Source: Sphingobium sp.
GTDB taxonomy: Bacteria; Pseudomonadota; Alphaproteobacteria; Sphingomonadales; Sphingomonadaceae
Assembly (NCBI GenBank): GCA_035196065.1
Contig: CP136575.1
Location: 1,838,769 to 1,902,768 of the forward strand
Length of the DNA: 64,000 nucleotides
Direction of reading: 5' to 3'
Part shown: positions 49,662-57,299 of the stretch, one piece after another
Layout of the letters: each line of letters begins with the position of its first letter
Position numbering within the stretch: the stretch's first letter is position 1
Notes under the pieces: generated by a model
What the model saw: only the letters and a program-made list of their open reading frames with translations
The model's database searches: none
What the model was told of the DNA's origin: nothing
Program-made: the position numbers and the translations under genes

Positions 49662-50801
49662 TTACGCCGCCAATAATCGCAGCGTTACCCGGCGGTAAAT
49701 CTCTGCCAGCGCATCAAGGTCGGCAATCGCCACGGCTTCGTCCAGCTTGTGCATCGTTGCATTGCACAGCCCGAATTCGACCACGGGGCAAAGCTTTGAA
49801 AGAAAGCGCGCATCCGATGTGCCGCCGGTGGTCGATGCCTCGGGCGCAATGCCGGTGACCTCCTCGACAATGGCCGCCATCGCCGCGCTCAGTTCGCCCG
49901 GCGGCGTCAGAAATGCTTCCCCCGAAATCATTGCGGTCAAAGTGCCGCTGCCCGGTTCGACAATCGCGCGGATCATCTCCACCAGGCTTTCGCCGCTATG
50001 CAGATCATTGAAGCGGATAGATAGCCGCGCCAATGCTTTGGCAGGGATCACATTGGTCGCCGGGTTGCCCGTGTGCAATTCGGTAATCTCGATATTGCTT
50101 GGCTGAAAAAACTCTGTGCCTTGGTCGAGTTCGATTGCTTTGATCTGCGAAAGGATCGCGATCAGTCTGGGGATCGGATTGTCGGCAAGATGCGGATAGG
50201 CCACATGGCCCTGCGTCCCTTCAACGGTGATCCACATATTCACCGACCCGCGCCGGCCGACCTTCATCATGTCACCCAAGCGGTTGACGCTGGTCGGCTC
50301 CCCTACAAGGCACAGCTCGGGAAGGGTGCCGCGTGCCTTCATATGATCTATCAATGCGCGGGTGCCATGGATGGCCGGGCCTTCCTCATCACCGGTAATG
50401 ATCAGGCTGATCGTCCCAGCATTTTCGGGAATTTTTTCGACTGCAGCGACAAATGCCGCGATGCTGCCCTTCATATCCACCGCGCCGCGCCCATAGAGCA
50501 GATCGCCCCGGATTTCAGGCGCAAAGGGTTCGCTCGTCCAGCCGGCGCCAGGCGGAACGACGTCGACATGGCCGGCAAAGGCAAAATGCCGCCCACCTTT
50601 TCCACGGATTGCAAACAGGTTTTCCACAGGCCCGCCATGGGCCGGATCGGCATCATCCGCGCCTGAAACAAAGCGCTCGACGGCAAAGCCCATGGGAGCG
50701 AGCATCGCCTCCAGCGTATCGAATACCGCGCCGTGGGCGGGCGTGACGCTTTCGCATGCAATCAGGCGTTGGGCGTAAGTGAGAGCCAAACTCTCGGTCA
50801 T
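49662..50801 (-). CDS. dapE: Succinyl-diaminopimelate desuccinylase
   Basis: DapE removes succinate from N-succinyl-LL-diaminopimelate in lysine and peptidoglycan precursor synthesis, using two zinc ions. The 379-residue M20-family product has the first metal motif AFAGHVDVVPPG with the catalytic aspartate, SLIITGDEEGPAIHGTRA with the Glu-Glu pair, and the dimerisation domain (NIEITELHTGNPATNVIPAK). The C-terminal TTGGTSDARFLSKL and GLCNATMHKLDE supply the final metal histidine. ATG 50801 is used; a GTG 18 bases upstream is possible. Confidence 0.95.
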   Translation of the reverse strand: MTESLALTYAQRLIACESVTPAHGAVFDTLEAMLAPMGFAVERFVSGADDADPAHGGPVENLFAIRGKGGRHFAFAGHVDVVPPGAGWTSEPFAPEIRGDLLYGRGAVDMKGSIAAFVAAVEKIPENAGTISLIITGDEEGPAIHGTRALIDHMKARGTLPELCLVGEPTSVNRLGDMMKVGRRGSVNMWITVEGTQGHVAYPHLADNPIPRLIAILSQIKAIELDQGTEFFQPSNIEITELHTGNPATNVIPAKALARLSIRFNDLHSGESLVEMIRAIVEPGSGTLTAMISGEAFLTPPGELSAAMAAIVEEVTGIAPEASTTGGTSDARFLSKLCPVVEFGLCNATMHKLDEAVAIADLDALAEIYRRVTLRLLAA

Positions 50802-50869
50802 AATTTCTGTTATCCCCACTTGATCGACAAGCCATGGTCAAGCGCCGATGTTCAAACCAGCAGTTAAGC

Positions 50870-50899
50870 CCATGGATTCCCGCTTTCGCGGGAATGACA
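50870..50899. repeat. Dispersed palindromic intergenic repeat, copy 2
   Basis: The 30-base unit is identical to 6761-6790 except for one base. In this copy the palindrome is longer (CCCGC, TTTC, GCGGG). It lies between dapE and the cupin gene, 39 bases before the cupin ATG. Confidence 0.75.
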
Positions 50900-50938
50900 A
50901 GCTGGGTAGGATTTGTCCAACATTAAGGAAGCCAAGCC

Positions 50939-51403
50939 ATGCCCAAGATCGATATCGAAACGATCCCCCAATCAAACGCCACAGGTTATCCGCCGCCCTT
51001 TGACGATGCGGTCAAGGGGCGGTGGTGGCGTCGGCTTGCGCCTGTTGCAGGGTTGACGGCGATGGGTGCCAGCCATGTCGTGCTGAAGCCCGGCGGCTGG
51101 TCGTCACAGCGTCACTGGCATGAAGGCGAGGACGAACTGCTGGTGATGTTGTCGGGAGAGGCTGTGCTGATCGAGGATAGTGGTGAGACCATCCTACACC
51201 CGGGCGACGTAGCCGCGTGGCCGATGGGCGTCGCCAATGGCCACCATCTCGTCAACCGCAGCGATGCCGATTGCAGCTTCATTGCGATCGCCGCGGGTGA
51301 TCGCAGCCTAGGCGGCGCCTATTCGGATATCGACATGACCTTTGCCGGAGAAGGCTATTACCACAAGGATGGCACGCCTTATGAAGCTAAGCGGCTGAAA
51401 TAG
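50939..51403 (+). CDS. Cupin-domain protein
   Basis: A 154-residue soluble protein with one cupin barrel. Motif 1 is seen as GGWSSQRHWHEGEDELLVMLSG split over two turns (metal-binding His, His and Glu), and motif 2 is HPGDVAAWPMGVANGHH with a third histidine. It probably binds a metal and may be an isomerase, dioxygenase or sensor. The start is supported by AAGGAAG-like sequence before ATG 50939. The gene is isolated between convergent and divergent genes, so there is no functional context. Confidence 0.85.
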   Translation: MPKIDIETIPQSNATGYPPPFDDAVKGRWWRRLAPVAGLTAMGASHVVLKPGGWSSQRHWHEGEDELLVMLSGEAVLIEDSGETILHPGDVAAWPMGVANGHHLVNRSDADCSFIAIAAGDRSLGGAYSDIDMTFAGEGYYHKDGTPYEAKRLK

Positions 51404-51408
51404 GGTTT

Positions 51409-51430
51409 CCCCTCCGGTAAGCGGGAGGGA
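51409..51430. repeat. Degenerate hairpin repeat between cupin and GST genes
   Basis: A 22-base segment, CCCCTCCGG then TAA then GCGGGAGGGA, matches about 19 of 22 bases of the hairpin core around the DUF559 gene. It lies between two converging stop codons. Confidence 0.55.
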
Positions 51431-51435
51431 GATAT

Positions 51436-52107
51436 TCACTTGGCTGGTGCTGCCTCAAATCTTTCTATCACCCACTGCTCGTCCCGCGCGGCGGCGTACC
51501 ATTGCTGCGTCCAAGGGTGGGCGAGTATTGCCTCGACATAAGCGGCGGCAAAGCCGGGCAGAGTGAAGCCATAGGTGACAAAGCGGGTTACGACCGGGGC
51601 GTACATGATATCTGCAGCGCTATAGGTTCCAAACAGATAGGGCCCGTCATCGCCAAAACGTGCGCGTGCCTCTGCCCAAAGGCTGAGGATACGCAGCGCA
51701 TCGTTGCGCGTTTCCTCGCTGATTTTCACATCTTCATAGGTCTTGCGCAGGTTCATCGAACATTCGCGACGCAGCGGCAGAAAGCCTGAATGCATTTCCG
51801 ACGACATTGCCCGGGCCATGCCGCGCGCGACGTCATCCTTGGGCCAGAAACGGTCGCGGCCGACCTTATCAGCAAGATATTCCAGGATCGCCATACTGTC
51901 CCAAATCACGGCATCGCCATCCCACAGGATCGGTACCTTCCCGGATGAAGGCGCCAGATCTTCCTCGCGCTTCCGTTCGTCCCAGCTTTCATCGTAAAGC
52001 GGAACGGTGAGTTCTTCGAAATGGAGGCCGGACTGCTTGCAGGCAAGCCAGCCGCGCATCGACCAGCTGGAATAGGCCTTGTTGCCGATGATTAGTTTGA
52101 GGGTCAT
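51436..52107 (-). CDS. Glutathione S-transferase family protein
   Basis: A 223-residue two-domain protein. The N-terminal thioredoxin-like domain begins MTLKLIIGNKAYSSWSMRGW, with the catalytic-site Ser/Tyr region in NKAYSSWS, the cis-proline segment SGKVPILWDGD and the IWDSMAILEYLAD glutathione-gamma-glutamyl motif. The C-terminal helical domain contains FGDDGPYLFGTYSAADIMY. GSTs of this zeta-like or beta-like type conjugate glutathione or act as isomerases; the substrate is not evident. It converges with the cupin gene. Upstream lies the hairpin region in front of engB. Confidence 0.9.
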   Translation of the reverse strand: MTLKLIIGNKAYSSWSMRGWLACKQSGLHFEELTVPLYDESWDERKREEDLAPSSGKVPILWDGDAVIWDSMAILEYLADKVGRDRFWPKDDVARGMARAMSSEMHSGFLPLRRECSMNLRKTYEDVKISEETRNDALRILSLWAEARARFGDDGPYLFGTYSAADIMYAPVVTRFVTYGFTLPGFAAAYVEAILAHPWTQQWYAAARDEQWVIERFEAAPAK

Positions 52108-52150
52108 GCCGCTTTAATGGCGGGTGAAGCGGTCGGTGTCGAGAGCAGAC

Positions 52151-52177
52151 GTCGGCCCTGATCAAGTCGGGGACGAC
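52151..52177. repeat. Imperfect palindrome downstream of engB
   Basis: GTCG, CCC and GA on the left pair with TC, GGG and CGAC on the right around an AAG-containing centre. The pattern resembles the perfect palindrome at 52839-52860 on the other side of engB. Probably a degraded dispersed hairpin. Confidence 0.4.
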
Positions 52178-52193
52178 ATGATTGGCAAACTGT

Positions 52194-52805
52194 CTAACTG
52201 ACAACTGCCTCGAGCACTGCATCGCGAAGCGCTTCGATCCCGCCCTTTTTCTCGGCCGATGTTGCGTTGATCAGCGGAAAAGCGGCGCTGTGCTTGCGCA
52301 ATTCGGCAAGCGTTGCCTCTTCGACGGCGGCAAGTTCGCTGGCCTTGATCTTGTCGGTCTTGGTAAGGACAACGCGATAGCTGACGGCCGCGCCATCGAG
52401 CATTTTCATGATTTCGCGATCGACTTCCTTTACGCCATGGCGGCTGTCGATGAGGAGAAAGGTGCGTTTCAGCACCTGCCTTCCGCGCAGATAGTCATTC
52501 ACCAGATAGCGCCATTTCTGCACGGTCTTGATCGGTGCCTTGGCATAGCCATAGCCGGGCATATCGCAGATGCGGAACAGCGGCGGCTCGCCTACATCGA
52601 AAAAATTCAGTTCCTGTGTGCGCCCCGGCGTGTTCGATGCGCGGGCTAGGCCGTTGCGGTTGACCAACGCGTTGATCAAGCTCGACTTGCCAACATTCGA
52701 CCGGCCGGCAAAGGCGATTTCCGGCACATCTGCATCGGGCAGGAATTCAAGACCCGGGGCCGATTTCAGGAAGTTGACCGGGCCTGAGAAGATTTTCGTA
52801 TCCAT
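52194..52805 (-). CDS. engB: Ribosome-biogenesis GTPase YihA/YsxC
   Basis: EngB is a GTPase that assists assembly of the 50S subunit. The 203-residue product has the P-loop AFAGRSNVGKSSLINALVNR (G1), the switch region TPGRTQELNFFD (G2), RICDMPGYGYAKAP (G3) and the VVLTKTDKIKA (G4) motif. ATG 52805 (MDTKIFSG) follows GGAG with six bases spacing, which fixes the start; a GTG 15 bases upstream is less good. It closes the rpmH-rnpA-yidD-yidC-engB series, with 64 bases after yidC containing a strong palindrome. Confidence 0.96.
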   Translation of the reverse strand: MDTKIFSGPVNFLKSAPGLEFLPDADVPEIAFAGRSNVGKSSLINALVNRNGLARASNTPGRTQELNFFDVGEPPLFRICDMPGYGYAKAPIKTVQKWRYLVNDYLRGRQVLKRTFLLIDSRHGVKEVDREIMKMLDGAAVSYRVVLTKTDKIKASELAAVEEATLAELRKHSAAFPLINATSAEKKGGIEALRDAVLEAVVS

Positions 52806-52838
52806 AATGATCTCCGTCACGCCGGTGAATGCCGCTGC

Positions 52839-52860
52839 CGCCCCGGTCTTGACCGGGGCG
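52839..52860. repeat. Perfect palindrome between yidC and engB
   Basis: CGCCCCGGTC (52839-52848), a TT loop and GACCGGGGCG (52851-52860) form a perfect ten-base stem. No T-run follows on the minus strand, so it may be a dispersed hairpin or mRNA-stabilising structure rather than a terminator. Confidence 0.55.
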
Positions 52861-52869
52861 ACGCGGCGC

Positions 52870-54660
52870 TCAGGCTTTCGCCTTTTTCTTTTCGGCTTCT
52901 TCCTTCGCCATCTGTTCCTTCAGGATCGGGTGGCGCGAATAGAGCCATTTCTGCTGGGCGATCGAAATGAGGTTCGAAACGACCCAGTAGAGTTGCAGGC
53001 CCGCTGCGAAGGGTGCCATGATGAACATCAGGAACCAGGGCATGATCGCAAAGACCTGTTTTTGGACTTCGTCCATCGGCTGCGGGTTCAGGCGCTGCAT
53101 CAGCCACATGGTGATGCCCAGCAGGATCGGCAGCACGCCGATTGCGATGAAGGCCGGTGGCGTGAAGGGCAAAAGGCCGAACAGGTTGATTGGGGTCAAC
53201 GGGTCGGGTGCCGAAAGGTCCTTCAGCCAAAGGATGAACGGCTGGTGGCGCATTTCCACCGACAACATCAGGATTTTGTACAGCGCGAAAAAGATCGGAA
53301 TCTGCAACAAGATGGGCAGACAGCCGGCAAGCGGATTGATCTTTTCTTCCTGATACAGCTTCATCAACTCCTGCTGCATCTTCGGCTTGTCGTCCTTATA
53401 GCGCTCCTGAAGCTCTTTCATCTTCGGCTGCACGGCGCGCATGCCTGCCATTGAGGCAAATTGCTTTTGCGCAACGGGGTACATGAACAGGCGGACGATA
53501 ATCGTCAGGCCGATGATCGCGACGCCGAAATTGCCGACCAGATCGAAAAGCCAGATCAGCAGTTTTTGGAAGGGAATGGCGATGAACCAGAACCAGCCCC
53601 AATCGATCGAATAATCCAGATAGGGAATGCCGAGCGTGTCGGTGTAATTGCGCAGTTCTTCAAATTCCTTCGCACCGGCAAAGAGACGCGATGTCTGGCT
53701 GACGGTCTGGCCGGCATCGACTGCGGTCAGTTGCGCGTTGCGCACATTGGCCCAGTTGAAGCCGCCTTCCGACCGAAACTCGGCCTTTACCGGCACCTTC
53801 TGGTCAGGGATCAGCGCGGCGAGCCAATATTTGTCAGTCAGGCCGTTCCAGCCGCCGGTGGTCGCAAAATCCACCTTGCCGCCGGGCGCTTCGGCAACCT
53901 GGTCATAACCCCATTCATAATTGGGCTGGCCGTTGAACACGCCCATCGGGCCGATATGGATCTGGGTGAAGATCGAACCGCCCTTGGTCGCATCGGCGGG
54001 GGCACCTTTGCGGGTGATCAGGCCGAACGGTGCGACATTGGCGGTCGGCAGGCCAGCGGCGTTGGTAAAGCTCTGCTCGGCGCTGATCAGATAATGTTCG
54101 TCGATCGACAATTTGATGTCGAACCGCTGCCCTTCGGGATTGGTCCATGTCAAGGTGACGGGCGTTTCCGGCGTCAGCGTCTTAGCGCTGGGCGTCCAGA
54201 CTGTCTTGTCAGTTGGCAGAGTCGCGCCGGTGCCGGTCCAACCAAAACGGGCGAAATAGGCACTGGCCGTGCCCGAGGGAGCGAAAAGACGAACGGCCGG
54301 CGAATTTTTCGACAGTTCCTGACGGTGCGCGGTGAGAACGATATCGTCAATCCGCGCGCCTTCAAGGTTGATCGAACCTTTCAGCTTCGGTGTTTCGACC
54401 AGAACGCGCGGGTTAGCCGCCAGAGCTGATGCGAGTGTTACGGTTTTTGCAGGTGCGGCCGGGGTTGCAATATCGGCGCTTGGAGTCGTGGGCGTGCCAT
54501 CGGCGGCAGGCGTTGCTGCGCTGGTGGTGCCGCTTGCGCTCGCCGTTGCGGTTTTCTCCGCAGGCGGGGTCGGGAAGAAATAGCCTGCGATATAGGGCCA
54601 GCCGAAAAGGATAAGTCCTGTCAGCACTACCGCCAGGATGATGTTACGCCGGTCTTCCAC
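52870..54660 (-). CDS. yidC: Membrane protein insertase YidC
   Basis: YidC inserts and folds inner-membrane proteins, with or without SecYEG. The 596-residue product has an N-terminal membrane helix (NIILAVVLTGLILFGWPYIA), a large periplasmic domain to about residue 350, and then the conserved Oxa1-like core of five helices with LIWLFDLVGNFGVAIIGLTI, RLFMYPVAQKQFASMAGM, the positively charged loop QPKMKELQERYKDDKPKMQQ and GCLPILLQIPIFFALYKIL. The C-terminal tail is lysine-rich (KEEAEKKKAKA). It lies between yidD and engB as in most proteobacteria. Confidence 0.97.
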   Translation of the reverse strand: MEDRRNIILAVVLTGLILFGWPYIAGYFFPTPPAEKTATASASGTTSAATPAADGTPTTPSADIATPAAPAKTVTLASALAANPRVLVETPKLKGSINLEGARIDDIVLTAHRQELSKNSPAVRLFAPSGTASAYFARFGWTGTGATLPTDKTVWTPSAKTLTPETPVTLTWTNPEGQRFDIKLSIDEHYLISAEQSFTNAAGLPTANVAPFGLITRKGAPADATKGGSIFTQIHIGPMGVFNGQPNYEWGYDQVAEAPGGKVDFATTGGWNGLTDKYWLAALIPDQKVPVKAEFRSEGGFNWANVRNAQLTAVDAGQTVSQTSRLFAGAKEFEELRNYTDTLGIPYLDYSIDWGWFWFIAIPFQKLLIWLFDLVGNFGVAIIGLTIIVRLFMYPVAQKQFASMAGMRAVQPKMKELQERYKDDKPKMQQELMKLYQEEKINPLAGCLPILLQIPIFFALYKILMLSVEMRHQPFILWLKDLSAPDPLTPINLFGLLPFTPPAFIAIGVLPILLGITMWLMQRLNPQPMDEVQKQVFAIMPWFLMFIMAPFAAGLQLYWVVSNLISIAQQKWLYSRHPILKEQMAKEEAEKKKAKA

Positions 54661-54697
54661 TCAAAAATTCCCCGTCAATTCAAGTCTTGGAAATAGG

Positions 54698-54910
54698 TCA
54701 AGGTACTGGATCATATCCGTGCCCGCCCCAAGGATGGCAGCGCAATAGCCGTTTCATCGCCAGCCAGCCACCCTTAATCGCGCCATGTTTCTGCAACGCC
54801 TCGATCGCGTAGGCCGAACAGCTTGGCGCATAGCGGCAAGTGGGCGGCAGGATACGCGAAGGCCCGATTTGCCACCCTCGAGCAACCAGAATCAGCAGGC
54901 GGGCGATCAT
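54698..54910 (-). CDS. yidD: Membrane protein insertion efficiency factor YidD
   Basis: The 70-residue product is the small hydrophobic YidD protein that assists YidC-dependent insertion. It shows [20 protein letters not shown] with the conserved Cys-rich motif and the [21 protein letters not shown]-terminal motif. Its start overlaps the rnpA stop by four bases, and yidC starts about 37 bases after its stop. Confidence 0.95.
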   Translation of the reverse strand: MIARLLILVARGWQIGPSRILPPTCRYAPSCSAYAIEALQKHGAIKGGWLAMKRLLRCHPWGGHGYDPVP

Positions 54911-55242
54911 TGCGCCACCTTTTTCAGCGCCTTTGTCATCTCTTCGCGCAATTGACCGAAATCCCGCTCAATCCCGCCATCGCGGCCGATCAGGATATGG
55001 TCGGCGCCGGATTTGCCAAGTTCGGGGAGCAATTCGCGCGCCAGCTCGCGAAAGCGCCGGCGCATCCGGTTGCGGATCACCGCATTTCCGACCTTCTTGG
55101 TAATGGTGATGCCCAGCCGCTTTGCCGGGTCGGCATCGCCCCTGTCGTGGACCAGCAAAACAAAACCGGGAGTTGCATAGCGCTTCCCCCGGTTGGCGGC
55201 CAGAAAGTCCGGCCTTTTCTTGATGACCAGATAGCCGCGCAT
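54907..55242 (-). CDS. rnpA: Ribonuclease P protein component
   Basis: RnpA supports the RNA subunit in 5' processing of pre-tRNA. The 111-residue product includes the family motif [16 protein letters not shown] (the RNR-x-R-R-x-x-RE signature), preceded by [12 protein letters not shown] and followed by a hydrophobic and acidic end. ATG 55242 ([11 protein letters not shown]) is chosen from the family's length of about 110-120 residues; the frame extends upstream through rpmH in another frame but no other start is plausible. It follows rpmH by 26 bases and overlaps yidD by four. Confidence 0.93.
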   Translation of the reverse strand: MRGYLVIKKRPDFLAANRGKRYATPGFVLLVHDRGDADPAKRLGITITKKVGNAVIRNRMRRRFRELARELLPELGKSGADHILIGRDGGIERDFGQLREEMTKALKKVAQ

Positions 55243-55268
55243 GGTGCGGCAACCGGGATCGTGTCGAA

Positions 55269-55403
55269 TCAGGCCGACAGCTTTTTGCGGCCGCGGGCGC
55301 GGCGCGCATTCAGGATCGCACGGCCGCTTGCCGTCGACATACGCAGACGGAAACCGTGGCGACGGGCGCGGACGAGATTGCTCGGTTGAAAGGTGCGCTT
55401 CAT
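55269..55403 (-). CDS. rpmH: 50S ribosomal protein L34
   Basis: L34 is a 44-residue basic ribosomal protein. The sequence [18 protein letters not shown] is the conserved family start, followed by [25 protein letters not shown] and the stop TGA at 55269-55271. It was read directly from the minus strand because it is too short for a general open-frame listing. It begins the rpmH-rnpA-yidD-yidC-engB series. A candidate promoter lies 80-110 bases upstream. Confidence 0.97.
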   Translation of the reverse strand: MKRTFQPSNLVRARRHGFRLRMSTASGRAILNARRARGRKKLSA

Positions 55404-55483
55404 GTGCGTGATCCTTGGAATTTTCGTTGTTCAAAATGAAAACAGCCGCCGAATCTTGCGGCGACCGCCTTTGTTGAGCGCGC

Positions 55484-55511
55484 CTTTATGGACAGGGCTG
55501 TCAAAAGTCAA
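55484..55511 (-). promoter_or_regulatory. Candidate promoter of rpmH
   Basis: Read on the minus strand, TTGACT (55506-55511) is followed after about 16 bases by ATAAAG (55484-55489). This resembles a housekeeping sigma-70 promoter with a weak -10. It lies about 80 bases before the rpmH ATG. Confidence 0.35.
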
Positions 55512-55517
55512 CATCGA

Positions 55518-55868
55518 CTAGAGCAGTCGAAGGCGCTTTTTCATGCGCCCGAACCAGATTGCAAGGTCGCGCTTCACCGGCGGAAAGGGCGGCCTTTTGC
55601 GAAACCGCTTGCGCCGCAAAAGCCAGTTCAACCATTCGCCATATTCGGGGTGGCGTTTGCCGTGCCGTGCATATTGCTTCTTCGCCCATAGCGAATTTTT
55701 GAGGATCAGCACCGATCCCAGAAAGAAACAGGCAAAGCCTGCAGGCCCGGGCAGCGGGCTGACGATTGGGGCGAGCAAGAGCAGCATCCAGCCGAGCACG
55801 ATCATCACCCACTGGAATGGGCGCATTTCGCTCAGCTTTTTAGGCGTCTGCCTGAATTTGCCGTTCAT
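55518..55868 (-). CDS. Small membrane protein of unknown function, PGPGW-like
   Basis: A 116-residue protein beginning MNGKFRQTPKKLSEMRPFQW. It has two closely spaced hydrophobic segments, VMIVLGWMLLLLAPIV and AGFACFFLGSVLIL, separated by SPLPGPA, then a long strongly basic tail (LRRKRFRKRPPFPPVKR). The two segments with a Pro-Gly-Pro turn resemble the PGPGW family of small membrane proteins of unknown function. A longer frame up to 56006 lacks features of coding sequence. It stands alone between rpmH and a DUF1428 gene. Confidence 0.65.
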   Translation of the reverse strand: MNGKFRQTPKKLSEMRPFQWVMIVLGWMLLLLAPIVSPLPGPAGFACFFLGSVLILKNSLWAKKQYARHGKRHPEYGEWLNWLLRRKRFRKRPPFPPVKRDLAIWFGRMKKRLRLL

Positions 55869-55968
55869 GTTTGCCCATGTGGGCAATGATTGTGGCGAAA
55901 CAAGGAATATGCGCGCGGCAGCAATATAAACAGGTGCGGACGCGCCTGCTCGACCTTTAGGGTCAACC

Positions 55969-56340
55969 TTAAGACACCATGTCGAGGACGGGCGTAAATC
56001 CGCCAAAGATCATCCGCTTGCCATCGAACGGGACGGGATTTTTTTCCGGGTCCATGCGCGGGTCGGCATTGGTCGGGTCCATCATTTGCGCATAGGCCTT
56101 GTCCCGCGTCGCCTTGTCGGGCCATTCGATCCAGCTAAAGATAACATCCTCATCCGGTTCGGCCTTTACGGCCATGCGGAAATCGGTGAGCTTGCCTTCG
56201 GGGACGTCATCGGCCCAGCATTCGATCACCCGCAACGCTCCCATTTCGATGAACATTCCATCGGACCGGCTGGCATGGTCGATGAAATCCTGTTTTTTGG
56301 CCTTGGGGCAGGCGATCACGAAACCGTCGATATATGTCAT
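55969..56340 (-). CDS. DUF1428-family protein
   Basis: The 123-residue product is a small soluble protein of the DUF1428 family, related to dimeric ferredoxin-like-fold proteins. The N-terminus MTYIDGFVIACPKAKKQDFI and the strands RVIECWADDVPEGKLTDFR and DEDVIFSWIEWPDKATRDKA, with the late GKRMIFGGFTPVLDM, are typical. Function is unknown. ATG 56340 (MTYIDGF) matches the family's N-terminus; a longer frame upstream is not supported. It is isolated from its neighbours. Confidence 0.88.
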   Translation of the reverse strand: MTYIDGFVIACPKAKKQDFIDHASRSDGMFIEMGALRVIECWADDVPEGKLTDFRMAVKAEPDEDVIFSWIEWPDKATRDKAYAQMMDPTNADPRMDPEKNPVPFDGKRMIFGGFTPVLDMVS

Positions 56341-56421
56341 GTCAGTCCTCCTTCGCCCCGTGCAGCGAAGGATATCAAACTTTGTCCTGCCGCCCAAAGG
56401 TCTTTGTGGCGAAAATTTCGA

Positions 56422-57135
56422 TTAGTTCAGTGGCACAAAGCGGGCCAGATCGTGCGGGCCGAGATAGAGTGCATCGTCATGCGCGGCGCTGTTGGTCAGC
56501 GCGTAAAAGGCGCGGGCTTTGGCATCGCTCATCCCTATTTCGCGGTAGAAAGCGATATATTCGAGATGCACGGGATCATCGGCGGCAAAGTCTTCGGCCT
56601 CATAGCCATCCTCGTCGCGCCAGCTATGCACGGCAAATTCGGCGCTGGGCGCGGCGCTGCGCCGAACGCCGGCAAGGAACAACTCCACACCGCCAGAACG
56701 CACCGATCCGCCGGCAGGGACGTGCATGGTGACGCCCTGACGCCGTACCATCCGCGCCAGCGCAAGATTGGCGCTATCGTCACCCGTGCCCGGGCATTCG
56801 ACCATGTCGATCTGGCGCAATGTGGGAAAGGCACGAAGCAAGGCCGAAAATTGGGCCGGCGTATCGCTTTCGATGCTGCCGATCAGTTCCGCCCGGTCGG
56901 CGGAGATCATATGGAACGGGCCGAAACTTGCCAGTGGACTGCGGCTCGGCGCTATTTCGCCAACGACGGGTGCAATTGACCGCTCAGCCACCGAAGCGTC
57001 GGCATCTTCTGACGTGATTGCGACATCATAAATCTCAACCGCTGTTTCCAGCGTTGCAGCATGGCAGGGCACCACTGAAAGGATCAGGGCAAGCAAGCCG
57101 GCAAGGCCGATTGGAAAGGGCTGTTGATACGCCAT
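56422..57135 (-). CDS. Exported COG3904-like protein, ClpP/crotonase-like fold
   Basis: A 237-residue protein with a signal peptide (FPIGLAGLLALILSVVPCHA). Its body resembles the periplasmic COG3904 family with a ClpP-like fold: LRQIDMVECPGTGDDSANLA, RRQGVTMHVPAGGSVRSGGV and ELFLAGVRRSAAP followed by an FAVHSW strand. In family members the glycine/serine turn reads CASACALAFLAG with a serine as possible nucleophile; here it reads GGSVRSGGVELFLAG, so the catalytic residue, if any, is not certain. Function is unknown; it might be a peptidase or a binding protein. It diverges from comM. Confidence 0.7.
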   Translation of the reverse strand: MAYQQPFPIGLAGLLALILSVVPCHAATLETAVEIYDVAITSEDADASVAERSIAPVVGEIAPSRSPLASFGPFHMISADRAELIGSIESDTPAQFSALLRAFPTLRQIDMVECPGTGDDSANLALARMVRRQGVTMHVPAGGSVRSGGVELFLAGVRRSAAPSAEFAVHSWRDEDGYEAEDFAADDPVHLEYIAFYREIGMSDAKARAFYALTNSAAHDDALYLGPHDLARFVPLN

Positions 57136-57299
57136 GGCCGGATGATCATGGCCGCAGGCAGGTTGCAAAACCCTCTGCACCAACGGTTAAGGCGGGCTTA
57201 GCGATGATTTGCCATCAAGCGCTTTCATGCTATCAAGCGCCCAGCGCGTGGTGGCCAAAATGGCGCAAGTTCAAACCCTTTGTCCGGGATTGCTTGGCC

